This document shows positions 23,110 through 34,268 of a stretch of 64,000 nucleotides of DNA, one piece after another. Source of the DNA: Chelydra serpentina (taxonomy: Eukaryota > Chordata > Testudines > Chelydridae). The stretch spans positions 35,389,501 through 35,453,500 of the forward strand of contig JBAIAC010000024.1 of NCBI GenBank assembly GCA_037349315.1, given 5' to 3'. Below the pieces are notes generated by a model. The model made no database searches and was not told where the DNA came from. It worked only from the letters and a program-made list of their open reading frames with translations. The translations under genes and the position numbers were made by a program. Every line of letters starts with the position of its first letter. Position 1 is the stretch's first letter.

Positions 23110-23131
23110 CGTGGTGGAGAATGCAGGCACA
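23110..23131 (+). other. Presumed primer-binding site
   Basis: Immediately after the LTR end comes 'cg' and then 'tggtggagaatgcaggca'. It begins TGG, complementary to a tRNA 3' CCA end. The tRNA species was not identified. Confidence 0.55.
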
Positions 23132-23218
23132 AGCGGTCCGCCCCTGATACAAGGGGCAAGGGCAAAGGACTGTGGGACTATTGCCCAAAGCAGAGAGTGG
23201 AGAAACTGACTGTGGAAA

Positions 23219-23629
23219 ATGAAAGACTGCTACTGGAGGGCCTGTATTGCCTGGCTCACCGAGCAGCAGGCAGGATTGCTGCAGCTGCTGCGGGGGAGGA
23301 AAAATGGACCTTGTCGAGGGCCAGGCACCTGGGGCCGGAGGCCGGTGCCAGTGCCTAAAACCTGTTTTGCCTGTAGGCGACTGGGACAGTTTAAAAGAGA
23401 ATGCCCCTACCAGAATGGAGCACAGAGGAATCCCCCGGGAACCCACACCAGAGCCAGGAGGGCTACAGTGGGAACCCAAAACAAGGGGGGAACCCACATA
23501 GGACCAGAGAGGTCTATGGTGGGAACCCTGACCCTAGCGGTGGGAAGCGGGTGGCTCCAGAAAGTGGAGAGTCTGAGGCATGAGCGGGATTCCCTTCGGG
23601 CCCAGCTGAGAGGGATGCTGGGGCGATAG
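23219..23629 (+). pseudogene. Gag-type zinc-knuckle remnant
   Basis: An open frame of 136 codons fills most of the internal region. Near residues 49-62 it has C-F-A-C-R-R-L-G-Q-F-K-R-E-C, a CCHC nucleocapsid knuckle (C-x2-C-x4-H-x4-C) in which the His position is Gln. Flanks are basic and Gly/Arg/Thr-rich, with a repeated G-T-x-x-x-G-type pattern after the knuckle and a short helical C-terminus (E-S-L-R-H-E-R-D-S-L-R). No capsid, protease or RT motif is present. A knuckle fits an RNA-packaging protein of the parent element. A second frame (22924-23358) overlaps it and is not supported. The ATG at 23219 is arbitrary. Confidence 0.6.
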
Positions 23630-23650
23630 GGATCCCCCCCATCCTGTGGA

Positions 23651-23670
23651 GGGGATCTTGAGGTGGGGTG
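23651..23670 (+). other. Polypurine-rich tract
   Basis: 'ggggatcttgaggtggggtg' directly precedes the 3' LTR, the position expected for the plus-strand priming tract. Two or three pyrimidines interrupt it. Confidence 0.5.
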
Positions 23671-24293
23671 TGTGTGGGGTGCCTACCCCGCTCAGGCCTG
23701 AAAGGGTTAAAAACAGCCCTGGGAGAGGGCTGTGGTTGGGGAAGGCTGATTGTGGAAGCAGCCACAGCTGTGGCCAGTTTAATCAGGGCCCAGCTGGCCC
23801 TTATAAGAGGGCAGTGGGCCTAGGGCAGATAGTCTCTCCCTGTTTCCAGAGAGGGAGGCACCTGGCTGCTAGACTGGAGCAGGGCTGGGGGAAGGCTAAA
23901 GGAGCAGGGAGGCTCCAGGCTGGCAAGCCCCCGGCTGCAGGGTCTGGCATAGGGCCCAGAGAGGTACTGGGGTTCAGAGGCAGCAGGTTCAAACCCCCCT
24001 TTCACTGTGTTGAGTGGCTGATACTGCAGTCCGCCCCAGTGAGCGGGGGCTTGACTGTGACTGGCAGTAGCCGGATACTGAGGTGAGGTGGGGATAGTGG
24101 GTGGGGTCCCCCTGGGAGGGGAGACCCAGACTAAGGGGGTACTGCCAGCGGGGCAGCACCCCAGACAGAAGGGCACTGGAGTCCAGGAGGGACACTGGAC
24201 TGGCAGAGGGCGCTCCAGCAGCTGGTGAGCTGATTCCCTGGAGAGACCAGGGAATCAGCAGGTGCTGCAGGGGTGAGTCATCGCCCGTTTACA
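23671..24293 (+). repeat. 3' LTR, full form
   Basis: About 623 bp, TG...CA. A TATA-like 'cccttataagagggc' lies near 23797-23811, in a suitable place for a U3/R boundary. The frame 23646-24086 runs across the LTR and is not a gene. Confidence 0.8.
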
Positions 24294-24299
24294 GTTGTC

Positions 24300-24915
24300 T
24301 TAATGAGCGTAAAGAGCAAACTGCTGCAATTCTTTTGTGGTCACTTGATGGTAACTATGACTACCATTTTATGCCCTAGTGAAATAAGGGCCCTAGTGAA
24401 ATGTATAAAGTATCCTAGTATGCTTTATGCCACCTTTTCACTGAGTGATGCCATGAAATAAAACTCAGCCTGGCCTCTGATTTACTCTGAAAATATTTCA
24501 AGACCCTGCAGGCGATTCTAAGTTGGAGTCCAGTTGCTCTTTGAATGTTAAGTGATGTGGCAGTGGTTGATAACTGCAGATGATCATTTAGATTTCTTCT
24601 TTTTAACATCCAGTTATGCGCAACAGGGGGAGACTGACAATGTGGAATTAGGTACTCTAGGTCTAGGAAAGTACTGCAAAAATCAGGCTGTTTTCTGCTG
24701 TATGAGAAGACACATCCACTTGCTTCATGGTTTGTTTTCTTAAGATGTATTTGGAAGATCTATGAGTACTTGATGAAAACAGTGGAAATATCATGAACTG
24801 CTCCTTTACTTTATATGGTGTACAGGTTTTAATTCATGTTAAAATCAGCCCTCTTGTTCATAAAAAAAGCAACAGATAGTCATTTTGCTTGACTTCTATT
24901 TCCTTTATTATATAT
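24300..24915. other. Unassigned sequence
   Basis: AT-richer than the LTRs on either side, with no feature recognised. Confidence 0.4.
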
Positions 24916-24919
24916 TTAA

Positions 24920-25535
24920 GGGGCGTGGTGGCCATGCCACACAAGGCCTGATGGGGGTTAAAGGTGGCGAGGTGGGCCAATTAACCAACTGAGGCTGCAC
25001 CTGGAGGAGGGGCCAGGGAACAATGAGGACTAATTAAAGATGAAGCTCAGCTGGACAGGAACAGGAGTGGCCTGTATACAGTCCCGTAGCTGAAAGTAGA
25101 AGGGGGCTACAGAAAGAGAGACTACAGTCACTCTTAGGGTGAGAGAAGTAGGTAGGAAGCAGCCCATGAATATAGCAGTAAGGATCAGGACTGTGCAACC
25201 CTTAACTGCTTGCTGTAGGGTCCCTGGGCTGGAATGCTGTGTGGAGGGTGGCCTGGGTTCCCCTACCAGCCACTGGGAAAGTGGCACTGTTCAGGGGAAG
25301 TGAAAGGGAAGTCTGCTTGGGCCAGTGGGTCCTGTGAGACTTTGATACATGCACTCCTCTGGAAGGGGAAAACTACAGTCACCTGGCTGGAGGACCAAGC
25401 CACGAAGCGGGAGCAGCTGAGTCCCAAGAGAGAGATGGAACCTGCACCTGCAGGAGGGGCTGTCAGATTGGCAGAGCTAATCCCCAGCTGTGGCCACAAG
25501 GAGGCACTCCAGGTGTGAGTAGAGCACCCCGTGAC
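24920..25535 (+). mobile_element. Probable solo LTR related to the Gypsy-like LTRs
   Basis: GC-rich block with the same order of motifs as the LTRs at 23671 and 43839: an early 'ggccaattaaccaactgagg' segment, 'gtggcctgggttcccct' near 25249, an 'agagctaatccccagctg' segment near 25470, a 'ggaggcactccaggtgtgag' segment near 25500, and an end near 'caccccgtga'. No clean TG/CA ends or target duplication were found. Frames at 25030-25580 are artefacts. Confidence 0.6.
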
Positions 25536-25539
25536 GGGG

Positions 25540-27695
25540 CATGTGGCATTTGGATTGTTCCTTCCCACACATTTAGCCAAAATGTCTTTACGAATGCAAC
25601 ATAGAGACCACTCTATGAAACAACGATTGCATGAAATCCGTTGTTGCCTTGCTTGTCCTTGTAATGGGACCTGTTTTGGAGTCTTTACGTATAGTGGTGG
25701 TTGTACTAGAGAATCCTGGGTGCATGAAACATCTAATCAATAAAATCCTGCATTGTTGTTGGGAGCAGGGGCTTTGTGGTTATTTTCCAACACATGGCAC
25801 CGGATGGATGGAGTTAGGATGACTAGCCAAACTGGCACAGCAGCAATGCTTGTGGCTTGCTGCCCATGATGGGGAGAAATGGCTACAGACTGTACCTTCT
25901 CAGTCAGATCATCTAAGCCATACATCTTGTCATCTCTGTTTTCTTATAGACACAAGGCATTGAACAGGCCTTTCAAGCTCACACTTTTCCACTTGGTGTG
26001 GACAGGGCTCGGACTATTTTCCTGGCAGACTTTTTTTATTAGAGATTCTTTTCATGCAGTTAGTCCAGCTAAGCTTATGGAGTTTCTTATTCTCAGTCAT
26101 ACTAGGTTGTAATTTATTTCCATTAATCAGTGTTATACCTATCTGTGTGTGGTATGAACAATAGAAAGGGGGTAATGAGGCATGATGTTTACTTTGATGA
26201 ATTTTGTAGGAATACTCATCTTGGGAAGAAATGAACTGAAACCTACAGTCTTCTCTCAGGGAGCACCTATTAATGCATTTCACTGAATTTGCTTTTTTGT
26301 TTTTCCTCCCCTAGGAGAGAGCTTTTTTTCCCTTTCCCTTTGGTCAATTGAGTATGGCACAAGGGTAATAACAAGTCTAATAGATGCTGTAAACCACCAC
26401 TTTTTAATGCATAATGTAATTGAGTCAGAATATAGTGTCTATACTGATGGAGTCCCTGGTGCTTTAACGGCGGAAATTATGATTAGAAAGTTCCAGATAA
26501 TGCTGGCTTCTAATACATTAAACCACAACATTATACAATTTTCCTTCTATAGCATACTCACTTTTTTCTTTTGAATTATGCAGTGCCTTCGTAAATCATT
26601 TAATGTTACTCTGGAATAGAATTCTAAGCTGCAAGAGGACTTTATCATTTTTGTGGAAACACATACAGACTACATTTGACTAATATTTCCTCCAAACATC
26701 TCTCATGCGAAACTCTCTATTTAAACTAGCATTCTCTGGCAGAAGGGTGACTGGAAAGACAACATTTCTGTTATTAGCCAACCGTTACTGAACAGAATGT
26801 AAAACAGAAACTGGCTAATGTTCTGTGCACTGAAAGTGAGATGCTGTAACTTCCACTGACTCTGACAGCAGCACCCTGTGCTTTTTTTGCTTTTGCAAGA
26901 CTACAAAGTCTGAAGATTCTTCATAGATAGCAGAAGTTGCTCTTAAAAGCATGAAAGGCCCCATAACTTTTTATCAGTGATGTGTGAGTGAAATATCTTG
27001 TGCTCTCACATTTAAGAAAAAAGCTCATACATTACTGCTAACTGCCTGGATCCATATATATATATTTCAAAGATGTAAAGGATAATCTTTACAATATGCT
27101 TTGCCTTTCTTAGCTGGTTGAAATATGCACTCTATATGAAGAATGGTAAGGGCTAGATTTTTGCGAGCACTTCCATTCAAGGTCTCATTGCCTCAGTGGG
27201 AGTACTTGGGCTCACTTTTGCAATCCAGGGCCATTCTGTACTGAAATACCCAGATATCTGGGCTCTTCTTTAGCCAGCAAAACACTCATGGTGTGATCAG
27301 GTAGTCTGACCTGAATGGTACCCAAAAATGCATGGGTCAGGTAGTTCAGTTGATACATGAAGAACTTCTTGAAAAATGGGTGAAGGAAAAAGAGAGGGGG
27401 GGGACTTAAAATGAGAGTAGTGTAAACAGGAAATGTGTTTTTCCCATTGAGCAAGTGTGGAGGAGGAGCAAGAGAAGAATAATCACCATGGGTCTGATTG
27501 TGTAATCATTATTCCGGCAAAGTTTCCTTTGGGGGTGTCAAAGGGAGTCTAGACTAACAACTCTAGGATCAGGCCCATAAACCCTAGCTTAAAATTCTTT
27601 GGTAGACCGTTTGAAGGTGGCAGAAACATGGTGCCTCTATCTCTCCTAATGTATTTTCAATATGTTGGTTTTAACGTCCAAAATCACAGAAAAGC
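25540..27695. other. Unassigned sequence
   Basis: No gene is supported. A short TA run at about 27054-27063 is the only simple repeat of note. Confidence 0.4.
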
Positions 27696-27699
27696 AATC

Positions 27700-27875
27700 A
27701 GAGGCTAAAGGCAAAACATGTGCTATGGATACTGAAAATTCTGAGAGTCAAAGCCTGGCTGAAGCAACCCCATGGACAGAGCTATGTGGCTCAGTCAGAT
27801 TCTATGCCATGGAAGTCTGCAGACTGGTTGATCTTGATGGTCCCTTTTGACCTTAAAGTCTGAGACTACCTCCTA
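27700..27875 (+). repeat. CR1-type 3' end
   Basis: Ends with 'gatggtcccttttgacctta' and 'aagtctgag', a CR1 terminal phrase. The 5' limit is vague. Confidence 0.5.
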
Positions 27876-28317
27876 CCCATGCATAGGGCCTAATTTAATG
27901 TCTCTGCCAGAGGCCATGCATGGGGGGCATGCGGGGTCATGAGCCCCCACTAATTTGCTGCTTGCCTTGTACTGAGGATGTTCAGTGACCTATGCTGAAG
28001 CCACTGCCCTCACTCTGCCCTACCACTATTGGCCTGCATGGGTTATCTCTGCTTTACCAGGAACCTGAAAGGTGACCTTAAGGAGGCACTGTGTTTATAC
28101 AGCACTTCCTCAATACTAGAAGGAATATTTTCATGGCTGGTTGACAGTCACTCTCTGTGAAAACTCAAAGGTTTTATTATGTGCTTCTCAAGATATTTTC
28201 TTAAATCCCTTCAGAGGATCTCAAGACAATTTCTACTTCTAGGTTCTGCTCCCCCATTCCTCAAGCTCGCTACCAGGCTGATGTATTTGTGAGCGTATTG
28301 CACACACGTACAGTGCC

Positions 28318-28425
28318 CAGATTTCAATTTTATAGGGACAGCCCCTGATATTTGGGGCTTTGTATTATATAGGTGCCCATTACTCTCCACCCCAGCCCTA
28401 TTTTTCACACATTTTCACACACACA
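28318..28425. repeat. Partial MITE of the 'gtgaccagat' family
   Basis: 'ttttatagggacagcccctg', 'atatttggggctttgtatta' and 'ggtgcccattactctcc' match the complement of the intact element at 51923-52048. The terminal inverted repeats are lost here. Confidence 0.65.
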
Positions 28426-28429
28426 CTTA

Positions 28430-29500
28430 CACACATTGCACTGTAAATTCTGAATGCCTGGCAATGCCTGCAGCAGGTGTCCTTCATCTTTTAACAGTTA
28501 TTTTAGTGGAGGAGAAAGAGGAATGGGCAGGCAGTGTGACCTTTGGTGATGTTTAATTTTATGGGATTTTTTTCAGCACTTTCATTCTCAGAAGTCATTC
28601 TCTAAGAGGTCAATACCCCAAGGGACATTAGCCAGAACAGCACCAGCAGTGCTGATAGCCTGCTTCTCTAACTCATATTTAGTTGGAATTTAAGTGTATG
28701 TTAAAGATAGGATGCGAGGTAGGTGGTTAAATGCCAGTGAAATTAATCCAGTGACTATTATCTCTAAACATTGTAGAACGCTCAAACAATGACAATGCAA
28801 TTAGAATTCTTCTGTTTTGGGTAGGAAATATGCCTTGATGCTATTAATGCTGCTGATGAAGCTGTAGTGCAAAGAAAATGAAATACATGCCCAATCTGAC
28901 TGCGTTTCAAAACCAAAATAACAGGGTATGTATTTCTTCCATAACTTTGTGCTAAGGAGGGGAGCTATTGATTCTGCAGAGCCAGTGTTGCTAGTTGTGA
29001 ATGATCTATGAAATGAGGGGAGAAAATAAACCTTTGCAGTACAGTGAGATAAACCATGCTTTACAATTACTGCTGTTCCTTGGCTATATACTGTGAAATG
29101 TAATTGAGAAATTGAAAAAGCCATGAATAAAACCTCTGCATTCGAACACCCCTAGATCTTGGGGATAATAGGAGTGAGAATATGAACCCCAAATGGCACA
29201 AATTTTGCAGCTAGCCCAGATCTCTACAATGGGCCAAACCAAAGCCCTGGATGTGAACAAGGTCTGAACTTTGGGGATTAATGAAATCCACCCTGAGTGC
29301 TGAATTTTGCAGTTTAGACCTATCCATACACAGATTACAGCTCATCCATAAAAAAAGAGCTCACTAACTTCAGAGATTCTTAAGGCACAGACTGTGTGTC
29401 AGAGTCATGCATTGGATGCTACTTCCACTGGGCTGTGTTCTCATTTGAAAGAGGGTTGGTTGCTGGCTATATGAAAGGGATTTGATCTCTATTATTCTTA
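28430..29500. other. Unassigned sequence
   Basis: The minus-strand frame at 28801-29124 (107 codons) has no motif and no support beyond its length. Confidence 0.4.
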
Positions 29501-29504
29501 TGAT

Positions 29505-29700
29505 TAGATATTATGATTTATACTTCAGTAGCACCTGGAGGCCCTAATCAGGGGTTACGACCCCATTGTACTAGGCACTGTGCACACATAACAAAAAAAA
29601 TAAGGTTTTTGCTTCAAAAAACTTACAATAAGTATCAGATGACTGATAACAAATGCATACAACAAACAGATGGGGAGAGCACAAAGTAACAGTGAGACAA
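29505..29700 (-). repeat. MIR/L2-like repeat
   Basis: Plus-strand wording 'cagtagcacctggaggccct', 'ccccattgtactaggcactg' and 'aaacttacaataagtatcag' is the antisense of the repeat type whose tail opens the window. Confidence 0.6.
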
Positions 29701-29704
29701 TTAC

Positions 29705-30825
29705 GATGGATGTAATAAGCAGCAGTCACAGCACACCAGCTGCCCAGCCATTGCCAATCTGACTTGAAATAGATTGTCCTGTGAAAAATGTTGCCATTAT
29801 TTTAAGGCCCAATCCCACAATTCTTGCTCATCTAAGCAGTCCCATTGATTTCAATAGTGGCAATCATATGAATAAGAGTTGCTCATATGAGCAAGAGTTG
29901 CAGGTTCAAGTTAACAATGCTGAGAACTCTAATATCTATTAACCCCCCTCTCACATTCAGATAATATACCCTGACTAACATAGTAGGAGAGTCAGCACAT
30001 GGATTTTTACTGCTACCACGAAGGGGAAAAAAAGGTGTGAGGGTACAGAATTTATGCTCATTCAGGAGGAGCAGCCACATTTTGCTGAGCTCCGCCAGCC
30101 CACCTGCTGTGTTTATTTTGTTTACTCTTTGGAAATTGGCTTTCTGCTAGCACTGCCAGCAGTATAGCTTGCAACAATTTTAGTAATGCTAATTGGTTTT
30201 TGAAATGCCTAAAAATAAGCTCTGTATTGCCAAAGAAGCTGCTTTCAAACTAAGGGGATCAGATCCAAAAGGTAGTAGCACCACATCTAGCACTGTAGAT
30301 CTAAGGTAGGGAGCAGGTCTGTGGGAGCTAGAGCTGGGTTTTCCATTTCATTACACTGGTCGGATGCTCCTGTAATTCTACTGAATTCAATGGAATTACA
30401 GTGGCATAAAACTGGTGTAATATGGTAGAGGATTAGATCTTTAAAATCTAGACTCACTGAAAGTATGGATTTAGTAAATAAAAGACTTGCTGGCTTAAAA
30501 TATTCTTTGAATACTATTGAAGGTAGGGGAGAAATAGTCTTATCCAAAGTGCTGGCAGTTGAAACTTATGTTTTTGATCTTGAAAATACAGCAGCTATCC
30601 AAGAAACATACTTATCTGGTTGATAGGAACAAAAAGAGATCAGCTTGAAAAACAAGATAGATCAGCTTGAAAATATACTGACAGGCACCAATGGACAGTT
30701 ATTTAGGATGCCTGAGTGTATGGAAGAAGGAGGCAATTAAAAGTTCTTTGATGCATAGTTAAGTGATTTTTTTTTTTAAGTTCTACATTCCCAGCAACCT
30801 CAGTCTCCCTCCTAGGTGCTAGACA
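29705..30825. other. Unassigned sequence with one decayed hairpin
   Basis: At about 30350-30425 'ctcctgtaattctactgaat' and 'tcaatggaattacagtggca' form an imperfect palindrome of the small-hairpin type. No gene is supported. Confidence 0.4.
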
Positions 30826-31223
30826 TTTTCTTTCTAGAGAAAAGGAGCTGACCTTTTTGTACTGGGCCTCACTCCAGGACCTTCACCTCATCCATGACCC
30901 AAAAAAATGGGCTACTTTTCATTCTGCAAGATGGAAGCAAAACTACTTCCCTAACCTCACCTGCAACACCATCACAGGCAATCATCATTTCAGTCTATAA
31001 GCAGTGTAGTGAAAAACTTCCCACATAGTCAGCATCGCCCATACCTGTTGCACCAATTGTGAGCACTAATAAAAACTCTTGCTGGAACTATCCAAAAGTA
31101 AACTGGCCCAGCTTTACACTATAGCACCTGTATCCCACACATCTCTATTGAAGAATCTTACACGTGAGTCGCAAAACCCATCTATGAAGCTGCCACCAAG
31201 TCAATTTCAAGAGGTAGTTTTAG

Positions 31224-32375
31224 TGATGGGTTGGATCACAGAAACCCCCTTGGGAACTGCCACTTGATGTGCTGAGACTATCTCTGAGTCCGTTTTCCCT
31301 GACAGCTTGGGACTTCAGTACCTTGCCTTGTTTGAGCCAGACATGCTTGCCTGCTACAAACACAGACCTAGTCTGAACCACGTCCCCCCAAAAGCTGCAG
31401 ACTAAACTGAAAACAGCTTAAGAAGTGCTCCTGTCTCCAGCACTCAGATACCCAGCTCCTGATGGGGTCCAAACCCCAAATAAATCTGTTTTACTCTGTA
31501 TAAAGCGTATACAGGGTAAACTCATAAATTGTTCGCTCTCTATATCACTGAAAGAGAGATGCACAGCTCTTTGCCCCCCCAGGTATTAATACTTACTCTG
31601 GGTTAATTAATAAGTAAAAGTGATTTTATTAAATACAATAAGTAGGATTTAAATGGTTCTAAGTAATTAGAGACAGAACAAAGTAAATTGCCAAATAAAA
31701 TAAAACATGATAGTTTGCCTAATACAGTAGGAAACTAAATGCAGGTAAATCTCACCCTCAGAGATGTTCCAATAAGCTTCTTTGACAGACTAGCCTCCTT
31801 CTAGTCTGGGTCCAGCAATAACTCACACCCCTGTAGTTACTGTCCTTTGTTCCAGTTTCTTTCAGGCATCTCTTTGGGATGGAGAGGCTATCTTTTGTGC
31901 CAGCTGAAGACCAAATGGAGTTGTCTCCCAGGACTTTATATAGTTTCTCTTTTGTGGGTGGAAAATCCTTCCCTCCCCCTGTGTAGAATCCCCTCTACAA
32001 GATAGTTTTGGAGTCACATGGGCAAGTCACATGTCCATGCATGACTTAGTTCTCTACAGGAACGTTCCCAGGAAAGCTCAGATATGGATTGGCCTCTATC
32101 AAGGTCCATTGTTCTCCAAGTACTTTCATTTACTTGAATAACCCCTTCATACTATGTTGATCAAATTTGCCTTGGGTGCTTTCTACAGCAAACACTTTAA
32201 ATACAAGCATACAGCCAACGCTCATAACTTCAGATAGCAAAATGATACATGCATACGAATAGGATGAATACATTCAGATATGTTACATGGCATATCTAAC
32301 ATAAAACATATTTCAATTATGTCATTTACACTCATAAGCATATTTCTAAAAAGCATTATGGGATGCCACATCACA
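31224..32375 (-). mobile_element. 1.15-kb solo LTR, copy A
   Basis: Begins 'tgatgggttgg' and ends 'cacatcaca' (TG...CA on either strand). Copy B at 61168-62327 shares the same landmarks in the same orientation: 'cttgggacttcagtacc'-type start, 'gtccagcaataactcacacc', 'tcctttgttccagtttc'. A TATA-like 'ctatataaagtcc' reads on the minus strand (about 31931-31943), which sets the strand. LINE motifs resume on both sides, so it landed in an existing LINE. No clear target duplication is visible. Family (ERV or Gypsy) is undecided. Confidence 0.75.
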
Positions 32376-32974
32376 GTTGTAAGACATGTATTCCCTGCCT
32401 AGATGAAGAATGTGAAGAATCCTCAAGCAATTTGAAGAAAGTGGAGATCTAGGCATCACAACACATCTTTTCGATGACTTGAACATGTGTATAAGAGCAA
32501 GATGGGAGCAGGTTACCATGAAACTAAATATGGTAACATCTGATTGCAAAGCCTGGGCACTAATCAGAAAACTTGGAGCTGCTCAATCCCCCCCTTCCTT
32601 CCACAGCACACCATTGCCCAGTCTCTCCAAACAGCATTGCTACCCATTTGATAAATGTCACAATGGTGAATAAGGACAAGTTTGAAGGAGAGGTGAAGAA
32701 ATGTTGGCAATACAAACCTTACGTATCTTTCACCACAGATGAAATTGAAAGGGCTATGAAAACTTTGGAAAGAGGTAAATCCTGTGGGTTTGATAACCTC
32801 TCCCCATCAGGCAGAAGGCAGGCACACTATTCCTAGATCTTATGGCTACATGTGACACAATCTGGCTATACAGGCCTACTGTACAAACTGTCATTGGTAC
32901 TACCAACATGGATTGTCATGGCTGTGGAACTGCTGCTGAGGCCACCATTTCCAAGTTTCACTTGGACAGACCAC

Positions 32975-33006
<32 letters not shown>

Positions 33007-33920
33007 GAACCATAGCTCCTGGAGGTCTCAAAACAACCATCTACCTCAAGGCTCAGTTCTAGCACCAACACTTCTCAACCTTTTCACAAATGACCTTCCC
33101 AACACCACTGGCAGGCATTTTATCTCTGCAGATGACATCTGTCTGGCAGTAAAGGACCAGAATTTCAGTCATCTAGTAGGTGTCCTGAATGCTGACAATG
33201 AAAGAGATGGCCCACTGTTTAAAAGGTGGAGACTTAAACCTAGTACCAAAAAGAGAGTTTCCAGTTGCCTCCACTCAATACTACACAGAGGCCAACAGTT
33301 TAACATCTTCCTGAATGGATACGGGCTGGACCATGACCCAAAGGCTGTGCATATAGGTGTTGCATTGGACCATACCTTGACTTTCAAGGAACACCTTACC
33401 AAGACCTCACTGAAAAATATTAACAATAAACAACCTGATCAACAAACTAGCTGGTTCTACCTGGAGAGCCAATGCACAGATAGTAAGAAATTCTAGGCTT
33501 GCCTTGTGCTATTCTGCAGCAAAGTAGTGCTTCCTGGTGTGACTCAGCTCTTTTGGCACAAGACTAGTAGAAATTCATCCAAATTAAGCCATGCATATAA
33601 CACCAGGTACCATGAGACTGACCAGCCTGCCTGGATACCTGTTATGTCCAACATCAGCCCTTCTGATACCAGGCCTTGTAGAATTTTCTTCTTAAGGTGC
33701 ATGACATGCCACAACCACCCTATCTAAAGAAATGTTTAATCCACCAAGCCACTATTTTATCTGAAGGCACCCATTTGGACAATTCCCCTCCAGGTGGGAA
33801 GAATAAACTTCAAACATAGCCAATGCCTTTCTAATGACAGATCCAACTGACCATCCCCCTGGTTCAGGCCATTCAAGTAAGCCCAATTGCTTCAGATGTG
33901 GAGTGATCAGATGTGCAGCT
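32376..33920 (+). pseudogene. LINE reverse transcriptase remnant
   Basis: RT motifs lie in several frames. T-T-D-E-I-E-R-A-M-K-T-L-E-R-G-K-S-C-G-F-D-N-L at about 32736-32805 is RT block 1. P-Q-G-S-V-L-A-P-T-L-L-N-L-F-T-N-D-L at about 33048-33100 matches the Q-G-S-x-L-x-P-x-L block. S-A-D-D-I-C-L-A at about 33125-33150 holds the catalytic Asp pair (Y/F-A-D-D family, here S-A-D-D). R-W-R-L-K-P-S-T-K-K near 33228 and H-I-G-V-A-L-D-H-T-L near 33350 follow. The open frame 32852-33496 is 214 codons, the longest in the window, yet its first part is distorted by a homopolymer run. Stops and frameshifts make it inactive. Confidence 0.75.
32976..33006 (+). repeat. C21-A10 homopolymer tract
   Basis: 21 C followed directly by 10 A, inside the RT frame. 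It codes for a run of Pro then Lys that no RT has, so it is a late expansion or an assembly-prone tract. Confidence 0.85.
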
Positions 33921-33922
33921 AA

Positions 33923-34100
33923 TCATAGAATATCAGGGTTGGAAGGGACCTTAAGAGGTCATCTAGTCCAACCCCCTGCTCAAAGCAGGACCAATCCCCA
34001 ATTTTTGCCCTAGATCCCTAAATGGCCCCCTCAAGGATTGAACTCACAACCCTGGGTTTAGCAGGCCAATGCTCAAACCACTGAGCTATCCCTCCCCCCC
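33923..34100 (-). repeat. tRNA-derived SINE with CR1 tail, copy 2
   Basis: Same family and orientation as 1440-1615: CR1-like 'catagaatatcagggttgga' on the left, tRNA-like 'ccactgagctatccctcccc' on the right. It splits the C-terminal LINE remnant. Confidence 0.85.
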
Positions 34101-34268
34101 ACTTATAAGGATTATAAGTGAGGCCTCTGTGACTCTGTCCTTTTGCTGACCTGTTTGAAGATGCAGCTCACATATGTACAGGCTGTATTCACCAGCAAGG
34201 GTTGCTGGGTTTCCTAAAGGACTTTCACAATGCACTTCTCTCAGCTATTGAATGGTTAGGACACTCAG

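Larger units (their letters stand above)
22876..24293 (+). mobile_element. Compact non-autonomous LTR retrotransposon (Ty3/Gypsy-like)
   Basis: The parts are in order: a short 5' LTR (22876-23109), a presumed primer-binding site just after it, a zinc-knuckle remnant, a purine-rich tract (about 23651-23670), and a 3' LTR (about 23671-24293). Both LTRs begin TGT and end TTACA. The whole is flanked by a perfect 5-bp duplication, gttgt (22871-22875 and 24294-24298). The internal region is only about 560 bp, without protease, RT or integrase, so mobility needed enzymes in trans. The 5-bp duplication fits Ty3/Gypsy-type integration; family assignment is inference. Confidence 0.85.
30830..34266 (+). 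mobile_element. Decayed endonuclease-RT LINE, interrupted
   Basis: Pieces of one LINE run left to right: the end of an endonuclease domain at about 30850-30935 (D-L-H-L-I-H-D-P...F-H-S-A-R-W), a linker with an I-S-R-G block at about 31207-31220, then (after a 1.15-kb LTR) D-E-E-C-E-E at about 32400 and A-W-A-L-I-R-K-L-G-A-A-Q at about 32551, then RT blocks to about 33500 and a degraded C-terminus to about 34266. The LTR at 31224-32375 and the SINE at 33923-34100 are later insertions. The motifs fit a jockey-superfamily-like LINE different from the CR1 and RTE-like copies in this window; the clade name is uncertain. Confidence 0.75.

Noticed and set aside
23646..24086. 146-codon frame
   Set aside because: It lies across the 3' LTR and polypurine tract of the compact LTR element.
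28801..29124. 107-codon minus-strand frame
   Set aside because: No motif, AT-rich codons and no supporting neighbour; expected by chance in 64 kb.
32852..33496. 214-codon frame as an intact protein gene
   Set aside because: It is a decayed LINE RT fused across a C21-A10 run; the first part is not RT and the upstream RT blocks are in other frames.
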